This document shows, in pieces, positions 49,322 through 57,840 of a stretch of DNA of 64,000 bases; position 1 is the stretch's first letter, and each line of letters starts with the position of its first letter. Source of the stretch: Paenibacillus tepidiphilus (GTDB taxonomy: Bacteria; Bacillota; Bacilli; Paenibacillales; Paenibacillaceae); the NCBI RefSeq assembly GCF_008635795.1, contig NZ_VWRQ01000011.1, forward strand, positions 124,001 to 188,000. The letters run 5' to 3'. The notes under the pieces were generated by a model. The model had not been told where the DNA came from. It was given only the letters and a program-made list of their open reading frames with translations, and searched no databases. The position numbers and the translations under genes were made by a program.

Positions 49322-50203
49322 CTAACGCTCCTTTATACTCCGATAATATTCCGCTGCAATCTTGCGGAATTGCAAAGCCGCTTGTGAAAGGTATCGATTC
49401 TTGTTCCACAATAATGCGATTTCCCTGGTCAGTCCTTCATGCTCGACACGGAGGCAGGTTACCGCTTGCCGCGAATATATTGCCGTGCCCGGAATGAAGG
49501 CGATGCCGATTCCGGCTTCCACCAGGGCAGTGATCCTGGCCGGCTCGTCCCCTTCGTACACGTATTTGGGTCTAAATCCCGCCGTTTCGCAGATGGAGTC
49601 CGCCAAATCACGGGTACCGTACCCCTGCTTGACCCCCACAAAGGACTCGTTCCGCAATTCAGACAACGCCACACTTTCCCTCTCCGCCAGAGGATGTCCT
49701 GCGGGAACCGCTATAAGGATACGGTCGATGAATACGATTTGAGACGCAATATCATCCCCGGACAGCGGAGGGGATGATATGCAGTAATCAACCTCACCCC
49801 GCTGAAGACAGGCAATCATCTCCTGCGCAGCTAACATCTGCACATGAAATTGCACTTCAGGCATTTGCTTGCGGAACTCCTTGAGGATTCCCGGCAATGA
49901 GCTGGCTGTATTCACCGCTAATTCCAAAGTACGCTGATCCCGGCCGGACAGATCAGTGAGCTCCTGTCTCCCTTGCTCCAGCTCGAACAAGGCCCGCTCC
50001 GCACGGTGGAGGAAGCTGGCCCCATAGGTATTAAGCCGCAGCTTCCGGCCAGTCCGGTCAAACAGCGGCACGCCCAGGTCTTCTTCCAGGCGCTGGATCG
50101 TCTTGCTTAATGACGATTGCGTTACATGCAGGCTTTTGGCTGCCTCGGTCATGTGCTCCAGCCGGGCGACGGCGAGAAAGTACTGTAATTGCAGAAGCTC
50201 CAT
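49322..50203 (-). CDS. LysR family transcriptional regulator
   Basis: 293 residues. HTH Ala-Arg-Leu-Glu-His-Met-Thr-Glu-Ala-Ala-Lys-Ser-Leu-His-Val-Thr-Gln-Ser-Ser-Leu-Ser (about 13-33), then the effector domain from about residue 90. GGAG precedes the ATG. It is divergent from an MFS transporter gene (112-bp gap), so it most likely regulates that exporter. The MmcQ/YjbR gene follows 5 bp downstream and may share its transcript. Confidence 0.9.
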   Translation of the reverse strand: MELLQLQYFLAVARLEHMTEAAKSLHVTQSSLSKTIQRLEEDLGVPLFDRTGRKLRLNTYGASFLHRAERALFELEQGRQELTDLSGRDQRTLELAVNTASSLPGILKEFRKQMPEVQFHVQMLAAQEMIACLQRGEVDYCISSPPLSGDDIASQIVFIDRILIAVPAGHPLAERESVALSELRNESFVGVKQGYGTRDLADSICETAGFRPKYVYEGDEPARITALVEAGIGIAFIPGTAIYSRQAVTCLRVEHEGLTREIALLWNKNRYLSQAALQFRKIAAEYYRSIKER

Positions 50204-50315
50204 AATACCGCTCCATTCATTCCTTTTGATCTATGGAATTATAACATAAAATGCGTTGGAATATATGATAGCAATCCTTTACGATGGGTTCACGACAACC
50301 GAGGAGGACTTTAAT

Positions 50316-51680
50316 ATGAATACCCGCAACAACAAAGGATTGATGATTTCTGTAGGCTTGGGAATCCTGCTGAACCCGTTAAACTCTTCGATGATCTCTG
50401 TGGCACTGGCTAGACTGCAGCAGGTGTACCGCCTGCAGTATACAGAGGTATATTGGATTATCTTTGCCTTCTATATCGCGAGCGCGGTTGCCCAGCCGGT
50501 GATGGGAAAGGCCAGCGATATCTTTGGCCGGCGGAAGATATTTCTCGCAGGGCTAATTATAGCCTTCCTCGCTTCTGTTCTGGCTCCGCTATCACCCGGC
50601 TTCGGCTGGCTTGTCTGCTTCCGGATTGTGCAATCCATCGGGACAAGTATGATGGTTGCTGTCGGAATGGCCATCGTACGGATATATGTTACCGAGCGAC
50701 AGGCAGCTGCGCTGTCTGTGCTGTCCATCTTTTTGTCCGGAGCGGCGGCTGTCGGACCTTTCGTTGGCGGCGTATTGATTCACTGGTGGGACTGGCATGC
50801 CATTTTCTTCGTCAATATCCCGTTCGCCGCCGCGAGCTTCGTGATGGCCTGGAAGCTGATTCCTCGGGATGCTCCCCGCACAGAAGCGGGTCATTTATCC
50901 ATTCGCAACTGGATGCGTCTGCTGGATGCTGCTGGCATTGTATTGTTTGCTGCAGGTCTGGTTGCCCTGCTCACAGGGATTCTGTCTGTCAAATCCTCCG
51001 GTCAATTCACCCTGGGCAATGTCATGCTGATGGGCATTGGTGTTATGCTGTCATGGGCTTTCCTGCGGCATGAGCTGCGGACGGCGGCACCGTTCATCCC
51101 GCTTCGCAGTTTCGCCAGACATCCGGCAATGGCTTTCGTTAACATCCAGTTTATGCTGGTGAATGTGCTGTTTTATACGCTATTATTCGGTCTACCTACT
51201 TATCTGCAATCGGTTAGACAAGTCAGCGAATATCATACCGGTATTCTGATGCTGAGCTTAGGCTTGTGTTCGCTCCTGGCTTCGCCGTTGGCGGGTAAAT
51301 GGGTAGAACGCTCCGGCCCGCAGCCGGCGTTATTCGTCTCTGCGCTGCTCATGACTCTGGGCTCCCTCTGGCTCATTATTACTGTGGATGCCGCTTCACC
51401 AGTAATTTATGTATGTGCGCCTTTGGCGGCATTCGGGATCAGCAACGGGTTAACCGGTGTTGCTCTACAGGCAGCATTATTTCAAAGCTCTCCCAAAGAA
51501 ATCATCGGCGTAGCCTCCGGTGTATTCAATACCTCAAGATATTTGGGCACCATACTCTCTTCATTGCTCGTCGGCATCGTTATGGGGGATCAGTTTAGCG
51601 CAGCGGGCCTGCAGACACTGGGCATCATCCTCGGCCTGATTGCATTACTGCTGGTATTCATGAACCGGCGGCGTCTCTGA
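50316..51680 (+). CDS. MFS efflux transporter (DHA-type, about 14 membrane segments)
   Basis: 454 residues. Asn-Pro-Leu-Asn-Ser-Ser-Met-Ile in helix 1, Gly-Lys-Ala-Ser-Asp-Ile-Phe-Gly-Arg-Arg-Lys as motif A, and Gly-Ala-Ala-Ala-Val-Gly-Pro-Phe-Val-Gly-Gly as motif C indicate a proton-coupled drug exporter. GAGGAGG stands 8 nt before ATG 50316; the earlier in-frame ATG at 50256 has none. It is divergent from a LysR gene. Its last 36 bp overlap the 3' end of the convergent LysR gene at 51645. Confidence 0.9.
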   Translation: MNTRNNKGLMISVGLGILLNPLNSSMISVALARLQQVYRLQYTEVYWIIFAFYIASAVAQPVMGKASDIFGRRKIFLAGLIIAFLASVLAPLSPGFGWLVCFRIVQSIGTSMMVAVGMAIVRIYVTERQAAALSVLSIFLSGAAAVGPFVGGVLIHWWDWHAIFFVNIPFAAASFVMAWKLIPRDAPRTEAGHLSIRNWMRLLDAAGIVLFAAGLVALLTGILSVKSSGQFTLGNVMLMGIGVMLSWAFLRHELRTAAPFIPLRSFARHPAMAFVNIQFMLVNVLFYTLLFGLPTYLQSVRQVSEYHTGILMLSLGLCSLLASPLAGKWVERSGPQPALFVSALLMTLGSLWLIITVDAASPVIYVCAPLAAFGISNGLTGVALQAALFQSSPKEIIGVASGVFNTSRYLGTILSSLLVGIVMGDQFSAAGLQTLGIILGLIALLLVFMNRRRL

Positions 51681-52553
51681 TATCGTCTGGATAAGCCGGA
51701 TGGCCGCCTTACTTAAATATTGGCGTTTCAGCCAGATGACGGCTGAGCTGGAGACCGCCTGCGGGTCATCGATCCGGTGTGTCCGGATACGACCGCGCTT
51801 ATATCTGGACAGCGAGGTTTCCGGCAATATGGATGCGCCGAACCCGGAGGCGACCAGCTCCATCAGCATTCCGATATCGGAGCATTCACCGATAATCGCC
51901 GGGGATAACCCCCGCGAACGGAACTGTTCCAGCAGCAGATTGTAGAGGCCAAGTCCCTCCGTACTGGGCAGCAGCAGCGGATACTTCGTTATCGTATCAT
52001 AGGAGACCGGCTCTCCGTGCTCAGGTAGCTTACGCCCGCCGTCCTCCCCGGTTACGAAAAATAACGGCTCCTCACCCAGCATCGCACAATCGAAGTCCGT
52101 CAGATCAATCGGCAGACGGACAATGGCCAGGTCCAGCGCCTTCTCCCGCACCAGCTTAACAAGCATGTTCGTCTCGTTCTGCTGAATCTTGAACGTGACC
52201 TTCGGATACCATTCACGGAACACATTTAGTGCACCGGGCAGCCGGGCATCGGATAAGGTATTGACGCCAACCGACAGCTTGCCCCTGATGCCCAGCCCCG
52301 ACTCGCGCACCTCCGCCTTCGCTTCTTCCATCAGCCGGGTAATCGTCAGAGCATGCTCATATAGTGTCTTGCCCGATGCCGTAAGCTCCAGATGCCGCCC
52401 GCTGCGGCGGAACAGCGGTACGCGAAGCTCGGTTTCCATCAGCTTGAGCTGCTGGCTGAGCGGCGGCTGCGACATATGCAGTCTTTGCGCTGCAGAGGTG
52501 ACCTGCCTTTCCTCCGCCAGTGCTATAAAATAACGCAGTTGCTTTAAGTCCAT
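51645..52553 (-). CDS. LysR family transcriptional regulator
   Basis: 302 residues. HTH Glu-Arg-Gln-Val-Thr-Ser-Ala-Ala-Gln-Arg-Leu-His-Met-Ser-Gln-Pro-Pro-Leu-Ser-Gln-Gln-Leu (about 15-36), then the effector domain with Gly-Lys-Leu-Ser-Val-Gly-Val-Asn-Thr-Leu. The Ser-Gln-Pro-Pro-Leu-Ser variant is usual in the CynR/CatR branch. It is divergent from the ankyrin lipoprotein gene and may control it and the permease gene behind it. Its 3' end overlaps the convergent exporter gene by 36 bp. Confidence 0.9.
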   Translation of the reverse strand: MDLKQLRYFIALAEERQVTSAAQRLHMSQPPLSQQLKLMETELRVPLFRRSGRHLELTASGKTLYEHALTITRLMEEAKAEVRESGLGIRGKLSVGVNTLSDARLPGALNVFREWYPKVTFKIQQNETNMLVKLVREKALDLAIVRLPIDLTDFDCAMLGEEPLFFVTGEDGGRKLPEHGEPVSYDTITKYPLLLPSTEGLGLYNLLLEQFRSRGLSPAIIGECSDIGMLMELVASGFGASILPETSLSRYKRGRIRTHRIDDPQAVSSSAVIWLKRQYLSKAAIRLIQTISETPPVHEYQQ

Positions 52554-52568
52554 GGGGATTGCCCTTCC

Positions 52569-52585
52569 TATATGTTTTTCATATA
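52569..52585. promoter_or_regulatory. Candidate LysR binding dyad
   Basis: TATATG-TTTTT-CATATA in the 112-bp region between the LysR gene and the ankyrin lipoprotein gene. It has the size and T-N11-A character expected of a LysR site. Confidence 0.35.
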
Positions 52586-52665
52586 CATTTGTAATGAAAT
52601 TAATATTTTTCCTATACTAATGCCCATGATACCATAAATACGTTACACAAACATGGAGGGATAAT

Positions 52666-53343
52666 GTGAGCTATATACCCCGCTGTTTCTTATTGATACT
52701 GCTGCTGGTGCTGGCAGGCTGCGCGGAAATTACGGAGGGAGATGAACCCATGGCAAACGAACTGATTACGGCTGCGGAACGGGGAGATACGGCTGCAGTA
52801 ATGAAAGCGCTGGAGCAAGGTGCAGATATTAACGGCCAGGATGAACGCGGCAGAACCGCAGTACTGGCTGCAACGCACGGGAACAAGCCTGAAACCGTTA
52901 AGGCTCTGATTGAAGCCGGTGCGGATCTCAATCTGCGGGACAACCGTTCCGATAACCCGCTCTTGTATGCCGGTGCGGAAGGCATGCCCGAGATCGTCAG
53001 GCTGGCGGTAGAAGCGGGAGCGGATACGTCGCTGACGAACCGTTACGGCGGTACAGCCCTGATTCCGGCCGCGGACCGTGGCCACGTGGAGATTGTACAG
53101 TACTTACTCGAACATTCGGATGTTGATGTCAATCACATTAATAATCTGGACTGGACGGCATTATTGGAAGCTGTAATATTGGGAGACGGCGGAGAGAGAC
53201 ATACTGAAATCGTCCGCCTGTTGATCAGGCACGGTGCAGATGTCAATCTGGCCGATAAGGACGGAGTCACTCCGCTCGCACATGCAGAACGCGGGGATTA
53301 TGACGAAATGGCCGCCCTCCTGAAGGATGCGGGAGCACACTAA
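52666..53343 (+). CDS. Ankyrin-repeat lipoprotein
   Basis: 225 residues. Lipoprotein signal with Leu-Ala-Gly-Cys-Ala (Cys at about residue 19), then five to six ankyrin repeats (about 30-225) with regular cores such as Glu-Arg-Gly-Asp-Thr-Ala-Ala-Val, Gly-Ala-Asp-Ile-Asn, Gly-Arg-Thr-Ala-Val-Leu-Ala-Ala and Gly-Ala-Asp-Val-Asn-Leu-Ala-Asp-Lys-Asp-Gly. It would sit outside the membrane as a protein-binding platform. The start is GTG with GGAGGG about 6 nt upstream. The nucleobase permease gene follows 54 bp downstream on the same strand, probably co-transcribed. Confidence 0.9.
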   Translation: MSYIPRCFLLILLLVLAGCAEITEGDEPMANELITAAERGDTAAVMKALEQGADINGQDERGRTAVLAATHGNKPETVKALIEAGADLNLRDNRSDNPLLYAGAEGMPEIVRLAVEAGADTSLTNRYGGTALIPAADRGHVEIVQYLLEHSDVDVNHINNLDWTALLEAVILGDGGERHTEIVRLLIRHGADVNLADKDGVTPLAHAERGDYDEMAALLKDAGAH

Positions 53344-53397
53344 AGACTCCTTTTCGGAGCAACACATCAAGATTAACGGAAAGCTGGGAATGAAGAA

Positions 53398-54744
53398 ATG
53401 CTGTGGAAGAGATTTGATTTAGATATAAGCTCACTGCTGGCTGGCGTGCAGTGGCTTTTCTTTTTGTTTACGAACACTGTGCTGGTTCCGCTCTCGGTCG
53501 GCCATGCACTGGATTTGAGCTCTGCCGAAATAGCCGCCTCCTTGCAGCGTTCCTTCATCTTAACGGGTCTGCTCTGCATCGTGCAGGCCTTATGGGGTCA
53601 CCGGTATGCGCTGATGGACGGTCCGGCCGGTGTGTGGTGGGGTCTGGTGCTCGGGATTTGCGCCTCTGCTCCGGCCATGGGGATGGATGCAGCAGCGGTG
53701 GCTGCAAATTTGACAGGCGGGTTCCTGCTGTCCAGTGTGATCGCAGTCCTGCTTGCCCTGCTTGGCTTTCTCAAGCTGCTGCAGCGGGTGTTCACCCCAA
53801 CAGTGATGGGGATCTATTTGCTGCTGCTCACCTTTCAATTGGCCAACACCTTTTTTAAAGGGATGATCGGTTACAATGACGGCGGACAATGGGACTTGCA
53901 GCTGGCCGGGCTTTCCTTGTTCGTAATCGCCGTGGTCACGGTAATCCACCTGAAGGCCAAAGGCAAGCTGGGGCAGTTCTCCCTGCTTGCCGGGATTGTC
54001 GTCGGCTGGATTGCGTATGCGGTACTGTTCGGGAGCGGCGGCTCTGCGGCCGCTGCCGCCGGAACCTTGGAGATGTGGCACTGGCTGCCCTGGGGGCTGC
54101 CCGCATTCGAGCCGGGGATTATGCTGGTTGGCCTCATTGCCGGTCTTGTCAACATGACCAATACTCTGACGGGCATCATTGCCGCAGGCAAGCTGTATCA
54201 AGAGGAGGCTGAGGACAAGCAGTACATCCGCTCCCTGCTGTTCACTAACCTGTTCTCCATCGTCGGAGCCTGCTTCGGCCTTATTCCGTTCGGCACATTT
54301 GCCTCTTCAATCGGCTTTCTGGAGAACACGAAGGTGCTGCGCCGCTCAGCACTCATCATCGGTGCCGCGCTGCTGATGCTGGTCGGCTTCGTTCCGCCGT
54401 TAAGCGGCTGGCTGGCGCTGATGCCGATGTCAGTCGGCAGTGCCGTACTGTTCGTAGCCTATCTGCAAATGTTCGGCACGGCGCTGAAATCGCTCAGCGG
54501 GGCGTCGCTGAACGCCAAATCCATCTACCGCATCGCCCTTCCGGTCCTCACCGGCATCGGAATTATGAATATGCCTGCCACGGCCTTCGCGGAATTCCCG
54601 CCGCTCCTGGCACCACTCGCTTCCAACGGCTTGGTGGTGGGGGTTATTGTGGCCATCGGCATGGAAGCTTTCGTGCGATGGGAACGCTTTGACGGCAAGT
54701 CTACGGGAACGGCTGTGCAGAAGGAATCCTACTCCATTAAATAA
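53398..54744 (+). CDS. Nucleobase:cation symporter-2 family permease (uracil/purine type, YwdJ-like)
   Basis: 448 residues with about 12-14 membrane segments. NCS2 features include Phe-Thr-Asn-Thr-Val-Leu-Val-Pro-Leu-Ser-Val-Gly, Asp-Gly-Pro-Ala-Gly-Val-Trp-Trp-Gly and Gly-Leu-Ile-Pro-Phe-Gly-Thr-Phe-Ala-Ser-Ser-Ile-Gly-Phe (about 299-312), the latter in the position of the family motif. Overall it most resembles the Bacillus YwdJ group of uncertain substrate. The ribosome binding site is weak (GGAATGAAG). It is downstream of the ankyrin lipoprotein gene and followed by a strong terminator. Confidence 0.88.
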   Translation: MLWKRFDLDISSLLAGVQWLFFLFTNTVLVPLSVGHALDLSSAEIAASLQRSFILTGLLCIVQALWGHRYALMDGPAGVWWGLVLGICASAPAMGMDAAAVAANLTGGFLLSSVIAVLLALLGFLKLLQRVFTPTVMGIYLLLLTFQLANTFFKGMIGYNDGGQWDLQLAGLSLFVIAVVTVIHLKAKGKLGQFSLLAGIVVGWIAYAVLFGSGGSAAAAAGTLEMWHWLPWGLPAFEPGIMLVGLIAGLVNMTNTLTGIIAAGKLYQEEAEDKQYIRSLLFTNLFSIVGACFGLIPFGTFASSIGFLENTKVLRRSALIIGAALLMLVGFVPPLSGWLALMPMSVGSAVLFVAYLQMFGTALKSLSGASLNAKSIYRIALPVLTGIGIMNMPATAFAEFPPLLAPLASNGLVVGVIVAIGMEAFVRWERFDGKSTGTAVQKESYSIK

Positions 54745-54759
54745 ATCTATATACAACAT

Positions 54760-54807
54760 AAGGGTATTCCTGAAAGCCGCATCGGCTGTCCAGGAATACC
54801 CTTTCTT
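54760..54807 (+). terminator. Terminator after the permease gene
   Basis: 13-bp stem AAGGGTATTCCTG/CAGGAATACCCTT (54760-54772 and 54791-54803) with a second inner hairpin, then TTCTTG. Confidence 0.85.
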
Positions 54808-54871
54808 GTACCATTCAACTATTTTAGCGCTTCGACTGCACCTGTTCTTGCAGATACATTCGCGTCAGCAG

Positions 54872-55336
54872 TTATGCCTGCCCTCCATCTTCGGAACCTG
54901 CGGCGGCAGCTCCCTGCGGCGGTGCTGTCTTTAACCATATAAATAGAGACACCTGGATGAGACCCAGTGAAACCGCAACAATCTTGACTACCGGCAAGTC
55001 GGTACGGACAAACATGATCAGCAGCATGGTCCATACGGTCGCCGTAATGGCAGCCTTCTTCTTCAAGGTCATGCCATGGCCGTCCATGATCGGCTGTACC
55101 TGGGAGCGGAAGAATGCCGTGCCCTTCAGCCAGTTGTCGAGTCTCTCGGAGCCCCGGGCCAGACACAAGGAAGCTAAGAGCCAGAGCGGCGTAGTCGGCA
55201 GAAGCGGCAGCACGATGCCGATCGCCCCGATACCGATGAGCAAAATTCCGAGAATGAGAAAAGTCCAGCGTTTCAACCTGCCGCTGCGCGGCGTTTCGGC
55301 AGATTTCTCAGCGGCTGCAGCGTCCAATGCGTTCAT
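54872..55336 (-). CDS. DUF454/YbaN family membrane protein
   Basis: 154 residues with three to four membrane segments. Gly-Ile-Val-Leu-Pro-Leu-Leu-Pro-Thr-Thr-Pro (about 40-50), Leu-Ala-Arg-Gly-Ser-Glu-Arg and Leu-Lys-Lys-Lys-Ala-Ala-Ile are the family signature. Function unknown. AGGAG directly abuts the ATG at 55336. A TTG three codons later (55327) has better spacing and may be the true start. The C-terminal 15 residues are low-complexity Gly/Ala. Confidence 0.85.
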   Translation of the reverse strand: MNALDAAAAEKSAETPRSGRLKRWTFLILGILLIGIGAIGIVLPLLPTTPLWLLASLCLARGSERLDNWLKGTAFFRSQVQPIMDGHGMTLKKKAAITATVWTMLLIMFVRTDLPVVKIVAVSLGLIQVSLFIWLKTAPPQGAAAAGSEDGGQA

Positions 55337-55637
55337 CTCCTAACCGTTGTTTGTGTATGTTCAAGCTACCTGGCGATATGATCCATAATTTCATAGCTAA
55401 CCTCATATGCAGTACTGCTCATTGAGAATAATGTGCCTATCTTCACTTTGTCAATTCATTCGGCGGTTTATTTGTTGTTTTGACATATTCACCTGCGGTC
55501 CGGACCCATATTTAACACAAATTTTACATTCGCGTTATGCAATACCTCCTCTTCTCTCTTCTACTTATCGTAGAATATGCGGAAGGCAGCACCATTTATC
55601 CGATCCGTCGGATTTGCAAAAAGGAGTGTACTGCAGG
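55337..55637. other. 300-bp gene-free upstream region of chrA
   Basis: AT-rich divergent region between the DUF454 gene and chrA. I see TTGACA near 55478 without a convincing -10 box at proper distance, and a small palindrome ATCCGA-TCCG-TCGGAT (55598-55613) 25 bp before the chrA start, which might be an operator. No ORF or RNA gene is recognised. Confidence 0.4.
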
Positions 55638-56852
55638 ATGAATGACCATCAAGAAAATACATCTCAAAACACACCGGCAACCAGGCTGCAGATTCTGCTG
55701 GAGCTCTTCGGGGTATCGGCCAAGCTGGGGCTGACTTCCTTCGGGGGGCCGGTCGCCCACCTTGGTTATTTTCACGAAGCGTATATACGCCGCCGCAAAT
55801 GGCTGGATGAACGCAGCTATGCCGATCTGGTAGCGTTATGCCAGCTGCTTCCCGGTCCGGCCAGCAGTCAGGTCGGGATCGGGATCGGCATCCACCGGGC
55901 CGGCCTGATCGGCGGAATCATAGCCTGGATCGGCTTCACCCTTCCCTCTGCCGCCGCACTGGTGCTGTTCGCTCTGCTGCTGCAGGGCTTGGATCTCGGA
56001 GGCGCCGGGTGGATTCACGGTCTGAAGATTGTAGCCGTTGTCATTGTCGCCCACGCCATACTGGGCATGGGTCAGAAGCTAACGCCTGACCGTAACCGGA
56101 TCACGGTTGCGGTGACTGCCGCTGCTGTCAGCCTGATGTGGCAGACCGTGTTCACCCAGGTAATCCTGATTGGCGTGGCGGCATTAATCGGAATGAAATG
56201 GTATGCTCCAAAGGAAATTCCCGAAGCCGGCCCGCCCGCTGTTCAACTTAACCGGAAGCTTGCTGCAGGCTGTCTGGTTCTCTTTGCAGGGCTGCTGATC
56301 GTGGTCCCGCTGCTGCGACCCTTCTTCGCATCCGGCTGGCTCGCACTGTTCGACAGCTTCTACCGCGCAGGCTCACTCGTATTCGGCGGAGGCCACGTCG
56401 TTCTGCCTATGCTCGAAAGAGAGGTTGTTCCGGCGGGCTGGGTCAGCCGCGAGGATTTCCTGGCCGGTTACGGGGCAGCTCAGGCAGTGCCCGGCCCCTT
56501 ATTTACATTTGCCGCCTATCTCGGCGCGATGAAGGGCGGTTTGGCCGGCGCAGCCATGGCTACGGCGGCCATCTTCCTGCCCGCCTTCTTGCTGGTCGCC
56601 GGCACTCTTCCGTTCTGGGATGATCTGCGCAGACTTCCCGGGGTCCAGGGGGCCCTGAGCATGGTAAATGCAGCCGTCGTCGGCATTCTGCTGGCCGCCT
56701 TGTACGATCCGCTCTGGACATCGGCCATCCTGGCTCCTGCCGATTTTGCGCTTGCGGCCATTTTGTTCGTCCTGCTGGTCTTCTGGAAGCTTCCGCCCTG
56801 GGTCATTGTCATCGCCGGGGCGGGAGGCGGAATCCTATTGAATTACCTATAA
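55638..56852 (+). CDS. chrA: Chromate transporter (CHR family, two fused domains)
   Basis: 404 residues. Two homologous CHR halves: the first with Leu-Gly-Leu-Thr-Ser-Phe-Gly-Gly-Pro-Val-Ala-His-Leu-Gly-Tyr-Phe (about 26-41) and Leu-Cys-Gln-Leu-Leu-Pro-Gly-Pro-Ala-Ser-Ser-Gln (about 69-80), the second with Ser-Leu-Val-Phe-Gly-Gly-Gly-His-Val-Val-Leu-Pro and Gly-Ala-Ala-Gln-Ala-Val-Pro-Gly-Pro-Leu-Phe-Thr. It exports chromate or a related oxyanion. The open frame begins further upstream, but ATG 55638 follows AAGGAG and starts just before the conserved region. Single gene. Confidence 0.93.
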   Translation: MNDHQENTSQNTPATRLQILLELFGVSAKLGLTSFGGPVAHLGYFHEAYIRRRKWLDERSYADLVALCQLLPGPASSQVGIGIGIHRAGLIGGIIAWIGFTLPSAAALVLFALLLQGLDLGGAGWIHGLKIVAVVIVAHAILGMGQKLTPDRNRITVAVTAAAVSLMWQTVFTQVILIGVAALIGMKWYAPKEIPEAGPPAVQLNRKLAAGCLVLFAGLLIVVPLLRPFFASGWLALFDSFYRAGSLVFGGGHVVLPMLEREVVPAGWVSREDFLAGYGAAQAVPGPLFTFAAYLGAMKGGLAGAAMATAAIFLPAFLLVAGTLPFWDDLRRLPGVQGALSMVNAAVVGILLAALYDPLWTSAILAPADFALAAILFVLLVFWKLPPWVIVIAGAGGGILLNYL

Positions 56853-56880
56853 GTTGTTGCTTTACGGTGCTAATAACGAA

Positions 56881-56908
56881 AAGGGGCTGTCCACGTGGAC
56901 AGCCCCTT
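56881..56908. terminator. Perfect 28-bp palindrome, bidirectional terminator
   Basis: AAGGGGCTGTCCA and its complement with no spare loop bases beyond CG, between convergent chrA and the FusB-like gene. The T-run is short on both sides. Confidence 0.8.
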
Positions 56909-56919
56909 GCCTTCATTCC

Positions 56920-57567
56920 TTATTTGCGTGCCGTAAGAATAAACTTCTCCAGTGCTTCAGTGTGGGTAATGCTATGATTGCATGCTTCGTTGTCCAGGCA
57001 TACATAGTGGCCATAGCGGGATATATTATCCGCCGAAGCATACGCGGCCTTCGTCTCCACCGAGAAGAACGCCAGCTCCTGATGCCGGTTGCAGAACAGG
57101 CAATACCCCTTCTTGTGGGTCGGCGTAATCCGCCCTTCGATACCGACGAACTGTCCATTGAACGGATAGACGATGAACAGGCGGTTCGTAGCGATATCGG
57201 ACCAGCCCAGATAGGTGACAAACCTGAAGTCGATGGATGACAGCTCCGGAAGCTTCAGCTTTTTATTTTTAGGGAACAGCTTCTGAATCTGCTTCGCCGT
57301 AATGGACGGGAAGGGTTCGAGCTCGGATTCCAGCGCGCCAAGATATCTCTGAAACTCATAGGCCGTCTCAAAGCCCGAGATTTGTCCCAGCCTCCCCTTC
57401 TGCTCTTCGGTCAGGACAGGGAACGCATCGAGAATCGCTGCGGCTGCGGAATATCTCACCGTTTCCAGCACCTTCCGGTCCGCGACGGTCCGCAAAGTCT
57501 TCTGCAGGAATTCCGCTTGCTTCTTAATCACATTCAGTTGATGGTTTCTAATAAATGGTGTATTCAT
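56920..57567 (-). CDS. FusB/FusC-like elongation factor G-binding protein
   Basis: 215 residues, the usual size. The N-terminal helical bundle begins Asn-Thr-Pro-Phe-Ile-Arg-Asn-His-Gln; the C-terminal treble-clef zinc finger has Cys-Leu-Phe-Cys (about 155-158), Phe-Phe-Ser, Tyr-Val-Cys and Ala-Cys-Asn. FusB-type proteins bind EF-G and free it from ribosomes stalled by fusidic acid; chromosomal relatives in environmental Bacillales may serve general ribosome rescue. AAGGGG precedes the ATG. The gene has a leader of about 200 nt from the promoter at 57778-57806, with secondary structure and a tiny ORF. Confidence 0.88.
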   Translation of the reverse strand: MNTPFIRNHQLNVIKKQAEFLQKTLRTVADRKVLETVRYSAAAAILDAFPVLTEEQKGRLGQISGFETAYEFQRYLGALESELEPFPSITAKQIQKLFPKNKKLKLPELSSIDFRFVTYLGWSDIATNRLFIVYPFNGQFVGIEGRITPTHKKGYCLFCNRHQELAFFSVETKAAYASADNISRYGHYVCLDNEACNHSITHTEALEKFILTARK

Positions 57568-57806
57568 GGATCTTTAGCCCCTTATAGTTTAATGAGTAGG
57601 TTATAAGGTGCAAAGCCCGTTATTAGAAACGATAAAATCATTATGGGCGATCGAATTCAATTCTCCCGCACCTCACGCAAAGTATCGCCCCTGTTCAGGC
57701 TTTGCATGAGGACTTCCTGGTCCATGAGCAATACAGCATTGCCAACGGTAAGACCCCCATTCACAGATGATGGGAGAAGTATAGCAAAATTCGGCGCAGG
57801 CGACAA
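57568..57806 (-). promoter_or_regulatory. Promoter and structured leader of the FusB-like gene
   Basis: Minus strand: TTGTCG (57801-57806), a 17-bp spacer and TATACT (57778-57783). The leader has two nested pairings: GGCTTTGC/GCAAAGCC (57698-57705 with 57610-57617) and ATCGCCC/GGGCGAT (57684-57690 with 57645-57651). A possible leader peptide of 16 codons (TTG after GGGGG, reading MAMLYCSWTRKSSCKA) ends exactly on the outer 5' arm. A second frame (57657-57764, 35 codons from GTG) is also open. No T-run follows the stems, so translational rather than transcriptional control would be expected. Confidence 0.45.
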
Positions 57807-57840
57807 TTGAATGCGGTGAAGCGAATGAATCTTGTCCGGG

